DNA of 64,000 nucleotides from Amycolatopsis sp. CA-230715. Lineage in GTDB: Bacteria > Actinomycetota > Actinomycetes > Mycobacteriales > Pseudonocardiaceae. The notes under the pieces were generated by a model. That model ran no database searches, was not told the origin of the DNA, and saw nothing but the letters and a program-made list of their open reading frames with translations. A program made the translations under genes and the position numbers. Shown here piece after piece: positions 1 to 8,746 of the stretch. Location: the NCBI RefSeq assembly GCF_018736145.1, contig NZ_CP059997.1, forward strand, positions 1,673,501 to 1,737,500, read 5' to 3'. Position 1 is the stretch's first letter; each line of letters begins with the position of its first letter.

Positions 1-113
1 CCGTCGTCGGAGATCACCCGCAGCGGGTGCCGCTGGCCGATGCTGCCGTCGGGACGCAGGAACCGTTCGACCACCGTCTGCCCCGGCACCCAAACGTCAG
101 CCACGACCTCCAC
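1..113 (-). CDS. DUF402 domain protein, 5' end only (runs off the window)
   Basis: The minus-strand frame is open from a GTG at 113 to the window edge (37 codons). It contains the motif pattern GQTVVERFLRPDGS, then IGQRHPLRVISDD, which resembles the N-terminus of DUF402 proteins, a family that includes nucleoside di/triphosphate hydrolases. The start overlaps the end of the upstream membrane-protein gene by about 17 bp, so the two are probably translationally coupled. A second GTG at 104 sits 2 nt after a GGAGG, too close to be convincing. Only a fragment is visible, so the family call is tentative. Confidence 0.5.
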   Translation of the reverse strand, partial: MEVVADVWVPGQTVVERFLRPDGSIGQRHPLRVISDD

Positions 114-1026
114 GGTACTGAACGCGCGCGAGCAAGACGATCGCCACAACGGGTTCGGCCAGGGCGAAACCGGCCGCGAAGAACACCGCGCCGCCCGGCT
201 GGAGAACGGCGGCGGAAACCACGGCCGCCGCGCCGCAGGCGAGCGCCGCCTTGGGGCGCGGGCCTTCCGGCGCGAGCCCTGCCCTGCCCGCGCCGAACGC
301 GGCGAAGGCACCGCCGACGGTCGCGAGCGCGGCGGCCGCGGCCAGCCACGGATCGATGGCGAGCGCGTCGGCGGCGGCCAGCACGTCGCGCAGCGGGGCG
401 GGTGACAGCCCGAGCCGCAGCGGGCCGAGCTGGTAGAGCGCCGCGGCCGAGAGCACGGCCGCGGCCACCGCTGTCCCGATGAGCCACCAGCCCGCGTGCT
501 TTCCTGGTGCCCTGGCCAGCAACGGGAACAGCGCCACCGCCGCGACGGCCGCGTTCGACGGCACGTCGTGCTCCGGCAGCCGCAGCGGCGTGATCACGGT
601 GCACAGCACGACGAGCACCGCGAGCGCGAGCACCAGCAAGCCGAGCACCCAGCCGCGCGCGTACGGCGTGAAATCGAACCTGGCGGCGTCGGCGACGGTG
701 ACCGCGGCGACGACCGCGACCGCGGCGAGCATCGGATGCGAGGGCACCAGGTAGGCCGCGAACGACGCCGCGGCGAGCGGCACGAGCGCGAGCCTCGCCG
801 CACCGCCGACCGCCGACAGCAGTCTCGCGTTCGCACCTTCCATAGTGGACTGTGCATAGGCGACAGTCCGCATCGATCCGAACGCGACCGCCGCGACGAC
901 CGGAACGGCCACGAGGAGCCACCATCCGGCTACCGACGCCCCGGTGGCGAGCGTCACCAGGATCCCGGCGCCGAGCCCCATCCCCGCCACCTGCCTCTCC
1001 CGCCTCGGCCCCGTTGTTATTAGCAT
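97..1026 (-). CDS. Polytopic membrane protein of unknown function
   Basis: This 309-residue protein is almost entirely hydrophobic, with roughly nine or ten Ala/Val/Leu-rich membrane segments separated by short loops and a basic N-terminus (GPRRERQ) and C-terminus (QYRGGRG). I recognise no catalytic or transporter motif. ATG at 1026 is the longest start; Met16 would be an alternative that begins at the first membrane segment. The gene diverges from pepA with 60 bp between them and overlaps the following DUF402 gene. A role cannot be assigned from sequence alone. Confidence 0.7.
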   Translation of the reverse strand: MLITTGPRRERQVAGMGLGAGILVTLATGASVAGWWLLVAVPVVAAVAFGSMRTVAYAQSTMEGANARLLSAVGGAARLALVPLAAASFAAYLVPSHPMLAAVAVVAAVTVADAARFDFTPYARGWVLGLLVLALAVLVVLCTVITPLRLPEHDVPSNAAVAAVALFPLLARAPGKHAGWWLIGTAVAAAVLSAAALYQLGPLRLGLSPAPLRDVLAAADALAIDPWLAAAAALATVGGAFAAFGAGRAGLAPEGPRPKAALACGAAAVVSAAVLQPGGAVFFAAGFALAEPVVAIVLLARVQYRGGRG

Positions 1027-1086
1027 GGCTCACGATCGGGCGGACACCCCGTCCCCCACTCGAGAAGAAACGCGCGAGGAGCCACT

Positions 1087-2592
1087 GTGACCGTGCCGAA
1101 GTTTGCCCTCTCCGAGAACTCCGAAAGCGCGCTGGGCAAGACCCGAGCGGACGTGGTCGTGCTCGGCACGCTGCAGGGCGACGGCGCGCCGGTGCTCGCG
1201 GCCGGGGCCGGCGCGGTCGACGCGGCGTTCGACGGCAAGCTCGCCGACGCACTCGCCACGCTCGGCGCCTCCGGCAAGGCCGAAGAGGTCGTGAAGGTCC
1301 CGACGTTCGGCAAGCTCCCCGCGGGTGTCGTGCTCGCGGTCGGCCTCGGCAAGGCCGACGAGGACGGCGCGGTCACCGCGGAGCAGGTCCGCAGGGCGGC
1401 GGGCGCGGCCGCACGCGCGCTGGCGGGCACCGACCGCGCGTTCAGCACGCTGTCCGAGGTGGACCTGCAGGCCGCGGTCGAGGGCACCGCGCTCGGCGCC
1501 TACTCGTTCGTCGAGTACAAGTCGGAGCCCGGTGACGCCGCGGTGGCCAAGGTCGACTTCGCGAGCCCGTCGACCGGCACCGCGAAGGACCACAAGGCGA
1601 CGCTGAAGGCCGCCACCGCGATCGCCGAGTCGGTGATCATCGCGCGCGACCTGATCAACACCCCGCCGAACGACCTCTTCCCCGCCTCCTTCGCCGACCG
1701 CGCGAGCAAGCTCGCCGAAGCGAACGGCCTCGACATCGAGGTGCTCGACGAAAAAGCGTTGAAGCGCAAGGGTTTCGGCGGCATCCTCGGCGTCGGCACC
1801 GGGTCGTCCCGGCCGCCGCGCCTGCTGCGCGTCGCCTACAAGCCGTCGAAGGCGGCCAAGAAGGTCGCGCTCGTCGGCAAGGGCATCACCTTCGACTCGG
1901 GCGGCATCTCGATCAAGCCCGCCGCGGGCATGGACCAGATGACCTCGGACATGTCGGGCGCCGCGGGCGTGCTCGCTTCGGTGGTGCTGGCGGCGAAGCT
2001 GAAGTACCCGCTCGAGGTCGTCGCGCACATCCCGCTCGCCGAGAACCTCCCGTCCGGCACCGCGTACCGGCCGGGTGACGTGCTGAGCATGTACGGCGGC
2101 AAGACCGTCGAGGTGCTCAACACCGACGCCGAGGGCAGGCTCGTGCTCGCCGACGCGATCGTGCGCGCGGGCGAGGAGAACCCCGACTACCTGATCGAAA
2201 CCTCCACGCTCACCGGCGCGCAGGTCGTCGCGCTCGGGACCCGCACCGCGGGCGTGATGGGCTCCGAGGAGTTCCGCGACCGGATCGCCGAGCTCGGCCG
2301 CGCCACCGGCGAGCACGCGTGGGCGATGCCGCTGCCGGAGGAGCTGCGCGCGGATCTCGACTCGCGGCTGGCCGACCTGGCGAACGTGACCGGGCACCGC
2401 TGGGGCGGCATGCTCGCGGCCGGGATCTTCCTGCGCGAGTTCGTCGCCGACGGCCTGCCGTGGGCGCACATCGACATCGCGGGCCCGTCGTACAACACCG
2501 GCGGGCCGTGGGGCTACACCGCCAAGGGCGGCACCGGCGTCCCGGTCCGCACCATCGCGGCCGTGCTGGCCGACATCGCCGACAAGGGCTGA
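1087..2592 (+). CDS. pepA: Leucyl aminopeptidase (peptidase M17)
   Basis: This cytosolic two-metal exopeptidase (501 aa, normal for the family) removes N-terminal residues from peptides. The C-terminal catalytic domain shows the M17 signature NTDAEGR at about residues 345-351, giving metal ligands Asp347 and Glu349 and active-site Arg351. The upstream metal-site block GKGITFDSGG has Lys265 and Asp270. The N-terminal ~170 residues form the variable macro-like domain. GTG at 1087 is supported by GAGGAG at 1076-1081. A 59-aa membrane protein and a SUKH protein follow in the same direction with 3 bp and a 4-bp overlap. Confidence 0.95.
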   Translation: MTVPKFALSENSESALGKTRADVVVLGTLQGDGAPVLAAGAGAVDAAFDGKLADALATLGASGKAEEVVKVPTFGKLPAGVVLAVGLGKADEDGAVTAEQVRRAAGAAARALAGTDRAFSTLSEVDLQAAVEGTALGAYSFVEYKSEPGDAAVAKVDFASPSTGTAKDHKATLKAATAIAESVIIARDLINTPPNDLFPASFADRASKLAEANGLDIEVLDEKALKRKGFGGILGVGTGSSRPPRLLRVAYKPSKAAKKVALVGKGITFDSGGISIKPAAGMDQMTSDMSGAAGVLASVVLAAKLKYPLEVVAHIPLAENLPSGTAYRPGDVLSMYGGKTVEVLNTDAEGRLVLADAIVRAGEENPDYLIETSTLTGAQVVALGTRTAGVMGSEEFRDRIAELGRATGEHAWAMPLPEELRADLDSRLADLANVTGHRWGGMLAAGIFLREFVADGLPWAHIDIAGPSYNTGGPWGYTAKGGTGVPVRTIAAVLADIADKG

Positions 2593-2595
2593 GCG

Positions 2596-2775
2596 ATGGC
2601 GAAGCTCCGGCCGCTGCAGATGCGCAACATCGCGGCCGCGGTGGTGATGGCGATCGCGCTGGTCGCCTACCTCATCATCGGCGGACCGTGGTGGGTCGTG
2701 CTGATCATGGTCGCCGCGATCGGGCTGTCGATCGCGTCGGCGATCCTGAACCGGCCGGACCAAGGCGGCCGGTGA
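2596..2775 (+). CDS. Small two-segment membrane protein
   Basis: This 59-residue reading frame (MAKLRPLQMRNIAAA...) starts 3 nt after the pepA stop and ends in RPDQGGR. It has two hydrophobic stretches, about residues 12-29 and 32-50, joined by GGPWW, so it probably spans the membrane twice. The stop overlaps the GTG of the next gene (GTGA). The codon use and tight spacing support a real gene despite its size. No known family was recognised. Confidence 0.7.
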   Translation: MAKLRPLQMRNIAAAVVMAIALVAYLIIGGPWWVVLIMVAAIGLSIASAILNRPDQGGR

Positions 2776-3788
2776 CCTTCTCGGCGCCGGAGTACCTGGA
2801 GGCGGCCGTGCGCGACGTGCTCACGGCCGCGCTCCCCCAGGTGAACGCCACCGTCGGGTATTCGGTGGTACTGCTGGCTTCCGGTGGCTTTCCGGCCGAG
2901 GCGGACCGTGTGGTGCTGGCGTGGCAAGCCACCACGGAACAGCCGGTTTCGGCGCTGTTCCCGGACACGGTTTCCCAGCGGGCGTTGGCGATGCTCTTCG
3001 ACGCGGCAGGCTCACGTCCATCGTGGACGGACGGGCTGGCGCCGCTCGACCTCGACGAGGAGGAGCGCGCGCACCTGGCCCATCTGCGGCGCGCGGAACC
3101 CTTTTTGGCGGGGTCGCTGGGGGATTCGACCGCGGCGAAGGTGATTTCCGGGCTGGCGGACCACCTGGACTCCGGCCGCGTCGATCCGCTGCGCGCCGCG
3201 GCCTTCGAGGTGGAATCCGGCGCTCCGCTCGACGTCTGGGCCGAAATCGCCTTGCGCAGAGCCAAACCGGATGTCGCCACGCTCGCCGCGGGACGGCGGA
3301 CGGCTCGGGTTCTGGTGCGTGGGGCCGATCCGCTCGGGCTCGGATCCGAATGGGCCGAACGGTGCGCGGGGGATCTGGTCACCGCGTTACGGCACCGGTT
3401 CTCGGTCGCGCCTTCGGAATGGGGCGAATTGGTGGGTCGGGTTCTCGACGGTGCCGCTCGACCGGAACCCGTTGACCTCGCGGCTTTGACCGCGGCGGAA
3501 GAACGCCTGGGCGTGCGGCTTCCCGATGATTACCGGGCCTTTCTGCGGACATGTGACGGGCTGCCCGCGGGAGCGGTTTTCCCTCGGCTGCTCTCGGCTT
3601 CGGAACTCGGGGTCGAGGACAACGGCGCTGTGGTGGTCAGCGAACGAGGCGGGATGCTGGTGATCCTCACACCGCTTTCGGATGGATGGCGAGCGGTCGA
3701 GTGGGATCCGGAGCTGGGAGCCACGGTTCACCCCGATTTCCGCGCTCTCATGGAGAAACATCTCCGCCTGGTGGAGAACTCTCGCTGA
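2772..3788 (+). CDS. SMI1/KNR4 (SUKH) domain protein
   Basis: The 338-aa protein has a C-terminal SUKH-1 domain (about residues 235-335): LTAAEERLGVRLPDDYRAFL, a CDGLPAG turn, and a later hydrophobic/aromatic core (DGWRAVEWDPE). The first ~220 residues are unrecognised. SUKH domains are best known as immunity proteins of polymorphic toxins but also occur as housekeeping regulators; no toxin gene is nearby. The GTG start overlaps the preceding stop. Codon use is less GC-biased than in pepA, with several TTT, TTG and GAA codons, hinting at a later arrival. Confidence 0.75.
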   Translation: MTFSAPEYLEAAVRDVLTAALPQVNATVGYSVVLLASGGFPAEADRVVLAWQATTEQPVSALFPDTVSQRALAMLFDAAGSRPSWTDGLAPLDLDEEERAHLAHLRRAEPFLAGSLGDSTAAKVISGLADHLDSGRVDPLRAAAFEVESGAPLDVWAEIALRRAKPDVATLAAGRRTARVLVRGADPLGLGSEWAERCAGDLVTALRHRFSVAPSEWGELVGRVLDGAARPEPVDLAALTAAEERLGVRLPDDYRAFLRTCDGLPAGAVFPRLLSASELGVEDNGAVVVSERGGMLVILTPLSDGWRAVEWDPELGATVHPDFRALMEKHLRLVENSR

Positions 3789-3795
3789 TCCGCTT

Positions 3796-3848
3796 GCCCC
3801 GAAAGTGACCTTCGGGGCGGTAGATGCCCCGAAAGCCACTTTCGGGGC
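3796..3848. terminator. Paired 23-bp hairpin repeats between convergent genes
   Basis: Two copies of a near-palindrome, 3796-3818 and 3826-3848, each GCCCCGAA at one end and TTCGGGGC at the other, are separated by 7 bp. They lie between the convergent SUKH and GntR genes, the position of a bidirectional terminator. Neither has a clear U-run. The same element recurs at about 15.6-15.9, 41.9 and 50.6-50.8 kb, with variants at 37.9 and 54.6 kb. Confidence 0.7.
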
Positions 3849-3868
3849 ATACCGCGACGGCGGGCGGG

Positions 3869-4612
3869 TCAGCTGAGGAAGGCGCGCAGGAGGGACGAGG
3901 TGCCTTGCACGTGTTCGGCCATCGCTTGCCTCGCCGCTTCCGGGTCACCCGCGAGGATCGCGTTCACGACGGCTTCGTGCTGGGCGTTCGAGTGCTCCAG
4001 GTTCGGCTCCAGCAGCGGGATTTCGTCCAGGAGCTGGTTCACCCGCATGCGCGCGTCCGCGACCGCGGTGGTCAGGGTGCCCGAGCCGGTCACTTCGGCG
4101 ATGGCGAGGTGCAAGCGCGAGTCCTTGCGGCGGTAGTCGCTCAGGTCGGCGGCGGCGGCGTTGGCGAGCGTCGCGGTGAGGTGATCGCGGTCGCGCTGGG
4201 TCAGCACGCGGGAGGCGGCGAGTTCCGCCGCGCCGGTTTCCAGCACGAAGCGCAGGCTCACCGCGTCCTCCAGGGTGGACGCGTCGACCTTGCGGCCGTC
4301 CACCACGTGCTCGGGCGGGGTGGGCAGGGTGTCGTTGACGAACGTGCCGCCGTAGCGGCCGCGCCGGGACTCCACGTAGCCCGCGTCGGCGAGCGCGCGG
4401 ATCGCCTCGCGCAGGGTCACCCTGCTGACGCCGAGGCGGTCCGCCAGCTCGCGTTCCGACGGCAGGCGCTCACCGGTGCCGACCACGCCCAGCCTGATCG
4501 CCTGGAGCAGGCGTTCCACGGTCTCTTCGAAGGCGTTTCCCGCGCGCACCGGCCGGAACAGCACGATGCCCGCGCTCGCTCCGGCGATCTCGCGCCCGGG
4601 ATCGGTACTCAC
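3869..4612 (-). CDS. GntR-family transcriptional regulator, FadR subfamily
   Basis: The 247-aa protein has an N-terminal winged helix (about residues 25-95: AIRLGVVGTGERLPSERELA, then a VSRVTLREAIRALADAGYV recognition region) and an all-helical FCD ligand-binding domain with Arg/His-rich segments (LHLAIAEVTG, NAQHEAVVNAILAGD) expected to bind a carboxylate. It lies 19 bp downstream of sdaA at the end of the glycine/serine operon, so it may sense a product such as pyruvate or another organic acid. That link is inferred from position only. Confidence 0.85.
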   Translation of the reverse strand: MSTDPGREIAGASAGIVLFRPVRAGNAFEETVERLLQAIRLGVVGTGERLPSERELADRLGVSRVTLREAIRALADAGYVESRRGRYGGTFVNDTLPTPPEHVVDGRKVDASTLEDAVSLRFVLETGAAELAASRVLTQRDRDHLTATLANAAAADLSDYRRKDSRLHLAIAEVTGSGTLTTAVADARMRVNQLLDEIPLLEPNLEHSNAQHEAVVNAILAGDPEAARQAMAEHVQGTSSLLRAFLS

Positions 4613-4631
4613 CCCGCGAGTGTAGGACTCT

Positions 4632-6005
4632 TCAGCACTCGATGACGTTGACCGCGAGGCCGCCGCGAGCCGTCTCCTTGTACTTGACCTTCATGTCCGC
4701 GCCGGTTTCCCGCATCGTCTTGATGGCCTTGTCCAGGGTGACGACGTGGCTGCCGTCGCCGCGCATGGCCATCCTGGCCGCGTGGATCGCCTTCGACGCG
4801 CCCACCGCGTTCCGCTCGATGCACGGGATCTGCACGAGCCCGCCCACCGGGTCGCAGGTCAGCCCGAGGTGGTGTTCGACGCCGATCTCGGCCGCGTTTT
4901 CGACCTGGGCCGGGGTGCCGCCGAGCACCTCGGTGAGCCCGGCCGCCGCCATCGCGCAGGCGGAGCCGACCTCGCCCTGGCAGCCGACCTCGGCGCCGGA
5001 GATCGACCCGGTCTGCTTGAGGATCGACCCGAGCGCGCCCGCGGTCAGCAGGAACGTCACCACGCCGTCGTCACCGGCGTCGCGGATGAACCGGCGGTAG
5101 TAGTGTAGGACCGCCGGGATGATGCCCGCCGCGCCGTTCGTCGGCGCGGTGACCACGCGCCCGCCCGCGGCGTTCTCCTCGTTGACCGCGAGCGCGTAGA
5201 GGCTCACCCAGTCCATCGCGTACAACGAGTCGCCGACGCCGTCCTCGGACTCCAGCTTCTCCTTGAGCGCGTGCGCACGCCTCGGCACCTTCAGCCCGCC
5301 GGGCAGCACACCCTCGTTGTCGCAGCCGTTGCGGACGCATTCCGCCATCACCTGCCAGATCCGCAGCAGGCCCTCGCGCACCTCTTCGCGGGAACGCCAC
5401 GACAGCTCGTTGCGCATCATGATCTCGCTGACCGGCAGGCCGGTTTCGCGGCAGTGCCCGAGCAGGTCCGCGCCGGTGCGGAACGGGTACGGCAGCGGGG
5501 TGCTGTCCTCCACGATCACGGGTTCGTCCGCGTAGGTCTCGTCGCGGACGAACCCGCCGCCGACGGAGTAGTACGTGCGGTCCCGCAGCACTTCCCCGCC
5601 GGCGCCGAAGGACCGGAACGTCATGCCGTTGGGATGCGCGGGCAGCGACCGCCGCCGATGCATCGTGAGATCGGTGTCCTCGCTGAACCCGATCTCGTGG
5701 GTGCCGCCGAGCCGCAGCCTGCCGGACTCGCGGATTTCCGCGACCACGACGGGAACCCGGTCGGTGTCCACCGTTTCCGGCCGCTCGCCGGACAGCCCGA
5801 GCAGCACGGCCTTGTCACTGCCGTGCCCGTGGCCGGTCGCGCCGAGCGAGCCGAACAACTCCGCTTTGATCCGATGGGTCTTCTCCAGCAGGCCTTCGTC
5901 GACGAGACCGTCCACAAAGGTCCGCGCGGCGCGCATCGGGCCGACCGTGTGGGAACTGGAAGGGCCGATGCCGATGGAGAACAAGTCGAACACGCTGATC
6001 GCCAT
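4632..6005 (-). CDS. sdaA: L-serine ammonia-lyase, iron-sulfur type
   Basis: This enzyme converts L-serine to pyruvate and ammonia. The 457-aa chain is the single-polypeptide form. It has an N-terminal beta domain beginning ISVFDLFSIGIGPSSSHTVGPM and a C-terminal catalytic domain with cluster cysteines in the GSACAMAA and LTCDPVGGLVQIPC segments and the C-terminal Cys of NVIEC, which in known structures inserts into the active site. It is 9 bp from lipA in the glycine-cleavage operon and completes a glycine-to-pyruvate route. Confidence 0.93.
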   Translation of the reverse strand: MAISVFDLFSIGIGPSSSHTVGPMRAARTFVDGLVDEGLLEKTHRIKAELFGSLGATGHGHGSDKAVLLGLSGERPETVDTDRVPVVVAEIRESGRLRLGGTHEIGFSEDTDLTMHRRRSLPAHPNGMTFRSFGAGGEVLRDRTYYSVGGGFVRDETYADEPVIVEDSTPLPYPFRTGADLLGHCRETGLPVSEIMMRNELSWRSREEVREGLLRIWQVMAECVRNGCDNEGVLPGGLKVPRRAHALKEKLESEDGVGDSLYAMDWVSLYALAVNEENAAGGRVVTAPTNGAAGIIPAVLHYYRRFIRDAGDDGVVTFLLTAGALGSILKQTGSISGAEVGCQGEVGSACAMAAAGLTEVLGGTPAQVENAAEIGVEHHLGLTCDPVGGLVQIPCIERNAVGASKAIHAARMAMRGDGSHVVTLDKAIKTMRETGADMKVKYKETARGGLAVNVIEC

Positions 6006-6014
6006 GCCGACGTC

Positions 6015-7064
6015 CTATCTGGCGAGTCGTTCGAGGAGGCTGGTGGCTTCCTGGGCGGCGGGTCCGGCCGTGGACAGGTGCGCCAGGTTCGCCGGAAGCT
6101 CCTCACCGCGATGCGCCACGGTCTGGGCGTACAAGCGCCCGGCCCGATACGACGAGCGCACCAGCGGCCCGGCCATGACTCCGGCGAACCCGAGTTCTTC
6201 GGCGGTTTTGGAGTGCTGGACGAACTCTTCGGGCTTGACCCAGCGTTCCACCGGGTGATGCCGCGGCGAGGGCCGCAGATACTGGGTGATCGTCAAGATC
6301 TCGCACCCGGCCTCGACCAGATCCCGCATCGCCTCGGTCACCTCGTCCGGGGTTTCACCCATGCCGAGGATCAGGTTCGACTTCGTCACCAACCCCGCCC
6401 GCCGGGCCTCGCTGATCACTTGAAGGGAGCGGGCGTAGCGGAACCCGGGACGGATCCGCTTGAAGATCCGCGGCACCGTCTCCACATTGTGCGCCAGCAC
6501 CTCCGGCCGCGACCCGAACACCTCCGCCAACTGATCAGGATCGGCGTTGAAATCCGGGATCAGCAACTCCACCCCGGTCCCCGGATTCAACGAATGGATC
6601 CGGCGGACCGTCTCCGCGTACAACCACGCGCCGCCATCAGCCAGGTCGTCGCGGGCGACGCCGGTGACCGTGGAGTAGCGCAAGCCCATGGCCTGCACCG
6701 ACTCCGCCACCTTCCGCGGCTCCTCCCGGTCGAGATCGGCGGGGCGTCCGGTGTCGATCTGGCAGAAATCACACCGCCGCGTGCACTGATCACCCCCGAT
6801 CAGGAAGGTCGCCTCGCGGTCCTCCCAGCACTCGTAAATGTTGGGACAGCCCGCCTCCTCACACACCGTGTGCAGACCCTCACGACGAACCAGGCCCTTC
6901 AACTCCGTGAACTCCGGACCCATCTTCGCCCGCGTCCGAATCCACGACGGCTTCTTCTCGATCGGCGTCTCACTGTTACGAACCTCGAGCCGCAACAACT
7001 TCCGACCCTCGGGCGCGGCCCTGTTCGATGCCGCCTCAGCGGGAGGGCGTGCTTCGGCGGTCAT
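6015..7064 (-). CDS. lipA: Lipoyl synthase
   Basis: This radical-SAM enzyme inserts two sulfurs into octanoyl groups on carrier proteins such as GcvH. The 349-aa sequence has both family cluster motifs: auxiliary-cluster cysteines in VCEEAGCPNIYEC and the radical-SAM CTRRCDFC triad. The C-terminal RSSYRAG supplies the conserved serine ligand of the auxiliary cluster. The start overlaps glyA by 4 bp (ATGA). Its placement here, without lipB, suggests a copy dedicated to activating GcvH. Confidence 0.95.
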   Translation of the reverse strand: MTAEARPPAEAASNRAAPEGRKLLRLEVRNSETPIEKKPSWIRTRAKMGPEFTELKGLVRREGLHTVCEEAGCPNIYECWEDREATFLIGGDQCTRRCDFCQIDTGRPADLDREEPRKVAESVQAMGLRYSTVTGVARDDLADGGAWLYAETVRRIHSLNPGTGVELLIPDFNADPDQLAEVFGSRPEVLAHNVETVPRIFKRIRPGFRYARSLQVISEARRAGLVTKSNLILGMGETPDEVTEAMRDLVEAGCEILTITQYLRPSPRHHPVERWVKPEEFVQHSKTAEELGFAGVMAGPLVRSSYRAGRLYAQTVAHRGEELPANLAHLSTAGPAAQEATSLLERLAR

Positions 7065-8335
7065 CGCTGAAGTCCCGGGTAGAGCGGGTGCTTCTTGGCC
7101 AGCAGCTCGACGCGCGCGGCGAGGGATTCCTTTGCAGCGTCATCGAAATCGGGGCGAAGCGCCAGCGCGATGATGTCGGCGACCTCGGTGAAGTCCTCCT
7201 CGCCGAAGCCGCGGGTGGCCAGTGCCGGGGTGCCGATGCGCAGGCCCGAGGTGACCATCGGCGGGCGCGGGTCGAACGGCACCGCGTTGCGGTTGACCGT
7301 GATGCCGACCGAGTGCAGCCGGTCCTCCGCCTGCTGACCGTCCAAAGTGGAGTTGACCAGGTCGACGAGCACCAGGTGCACGTCGGTGCCGCCGGTGAGC
7401 ACGCGGACGCCCGCGTCGGCGCAGTCCTGTCGCGACAGTCGCTCGGCGAGGATCTTGGACCCGGCGAGCACGCGCTCCTGGCGCTCGCGGAACTCCTCGC
7501 TCGCGGCGATCTTCAGCGCGACCGCCTTCGCCGCGATGACGTGCTCCAGCGGGCCGCCCTGCTGACCGGGGAACACCGCGGAGTTGATCTTCTTGGCGAG
7601 CTCGGCGCGCGAGAGGATGATGCCGCCACGCGGGCCGCCGAGCGTCTTGTGCGTCGTGGTGGTGACGATGTCGGCGTGCGGCACCGGGCTCGGGTGCAGC
7701 CCGGCCGCGACGAGCCCGGCGAAATGCGCCATGTCCACCATGAGCTTCGCGTCGACGGAGTCGGCGATGCGGCGGAACGCGGCGAAGTCGAGCTGGCGGG
7801 GGTAGGCCGACCAGCCCGCGATGATCAGCTTCGGGCGGTGTTCGGTGGCGAGCCGTTCGATCTCGTCGAGGTCGACGATCCCGGTTTCCTTGTCGACGTG
7901 GTAGGCGACCACGTTGTACAGCTTGCCGGAGAAGTTGATCTTCATCCCGTGCGTGAGGTGGCCGCCGTGCGCGAGGTCGAGGCCGAGGATCGTGTCACCG
8001 GGCTTGAGCACGGCCACCATCGCGGCCGCGTTCGCCTGCGCGCCGGAATGCGGCTGCACGTTCGCGTGCTCGGCACCGAACAGCGCCTTCGCGCGGTCGA
8101 TCGCGAGCTGCTCGATGACGTCGACGTGCTCGCAGCCGCCGTAGTAGCGGCGGCCGGGGTAGCCCTCCGCGTACTTGTTGGTCAGCACCGAGCCCTGCGC
8201 CTCGAGCACGCCGAGCGGGGCGAAGTTCTCCGAGGCGATCATTTCCAAAGTGGACTGCTGGCGGTGCAGCTCGGCCGAGACCGCCTGCGCGACCTCGGGG
8301 TCCACAACGGACAGTGCGGATTCGAACGAGGTCAT
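7061..8335 (-). CDS. glyA: Serine hydroxymethyltransferase
   Basis: This cytosolic PLP enzyme interconverts glycine plus 5,10-methylene-THF with serine. The length (424 aa) is typical. The PLP-lysine motif TTTTHKTLGGPRGG and the N-terminal IASENFAP motif are intact. It starts 3 bp after gcvH and overlaps lipA. In this operon it would consume the methylene-THF made by glycine cleavage, converting a second glycine to serine for sdaA. Confidence 0.96.
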   Translation of the reverse strand: MTSFESALSVVDPEVAQAVSAELHRQQSTLEMIASENFAPLGVLEAQGSVLTNKYAEGYPGRRYYGGCEHVDVIEQLAIDRAKALFGAEHANVQPHSGAQANAAAMVAVLKPGDTILGLDLAHGGHLTHGMKINFSGKLYNVVAYHVDKETGIVDLDEIERLATEHRPKLIIAGWSAYPRQLDFAAFRRIADSVDAKLMVDMAHFAGLVAAGLHPSPVPHADIVTTTTHKTLGGPRGGIILSRAELAKKINSAVFPGQQGGPLEHVIAAKAVALKIAASEEFRERQERVLAGSKILAERLSRQDCADAGVRVLTGGTDVHLVLVDLVNSTLDGQQAEDRLHSVGITVNRNAVPFDPRPPMVTSGLRIGTPALATRGFGEEDFTEVADIIALALRPDFDDAAKESLAARVELLAKKHPLYPGLQR

Positions 8336-8338
8336 GGC

Positions 8339-8713
8339 TCAGGCCTCCTCGGTCAGCGCGGTGTAGGCGGCGGCGTCGAGCAGCTCGGGCAGTTCGGCGG
8401 CCTTCACGGTGAACAGCCAGCCCTTGTCGTACGGGTCGTCGTTGATCAGCTCGGGGCTCTCGGTCGCTTCCGAGTTCACCGAGACGACCTCGCCGCTCAC
8501 CGGGGCGAACAGTTCGCTGACGGACTTCGTCGACTCGATCTCGCCGCAGCTTTCGCCCGCGGTGATCGTGTCGCCGACCTCGGGAAGCTGCACGAACACG
8601 ATGTCGCCGAGCGACTCGGCGGCGAACGCGGTGATGCCGACTGTCACGGTGCCGTCCGTCTTGCGGATCCACTCGTGCTCGGCGGTGTACTGCAAATCCT
8701 GGGGGTAGCTCAT
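8339..8713 (-). CDS. gcvH: Glycine cleavage system H protein
   Basis: This 124-aa lipoyl carrier protein shuttles the aminomethyl group between GcvP and GcvT. The lipoylation site is Lys63 within ESTKSVSELFAP, and the N-terminus SYPQDLQYTAEHEW is diagnostic. It lies 33 bp after gcvT and 3 bp before glyA in the minus-strand operon. A lipoyl synthase gene is two genes downstream. Confidence 0.96.
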   Translation of the reverse strand: MSYPQDLQYTAEHEWIRKTDGTVTVGITAFAAESLGDIVFVQLPEVGDTITAGESCGEIESTKSVSELFAPVSGEVVSVNSEATESPELINDDPYDKGWLFTVKAAELPELLDAAAYTALTEEA

Positions 8714-8746
8714 GGACGTACCTCTCGGGGAAGAAGAGCGAGTGGG

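Noticed and set aside
2772..3788. SUKH protein as immunity partner of a toxin system
   Set aside because: No toxin, WXG or secretion gene lies nearby; the domain alone does not prove immunity.
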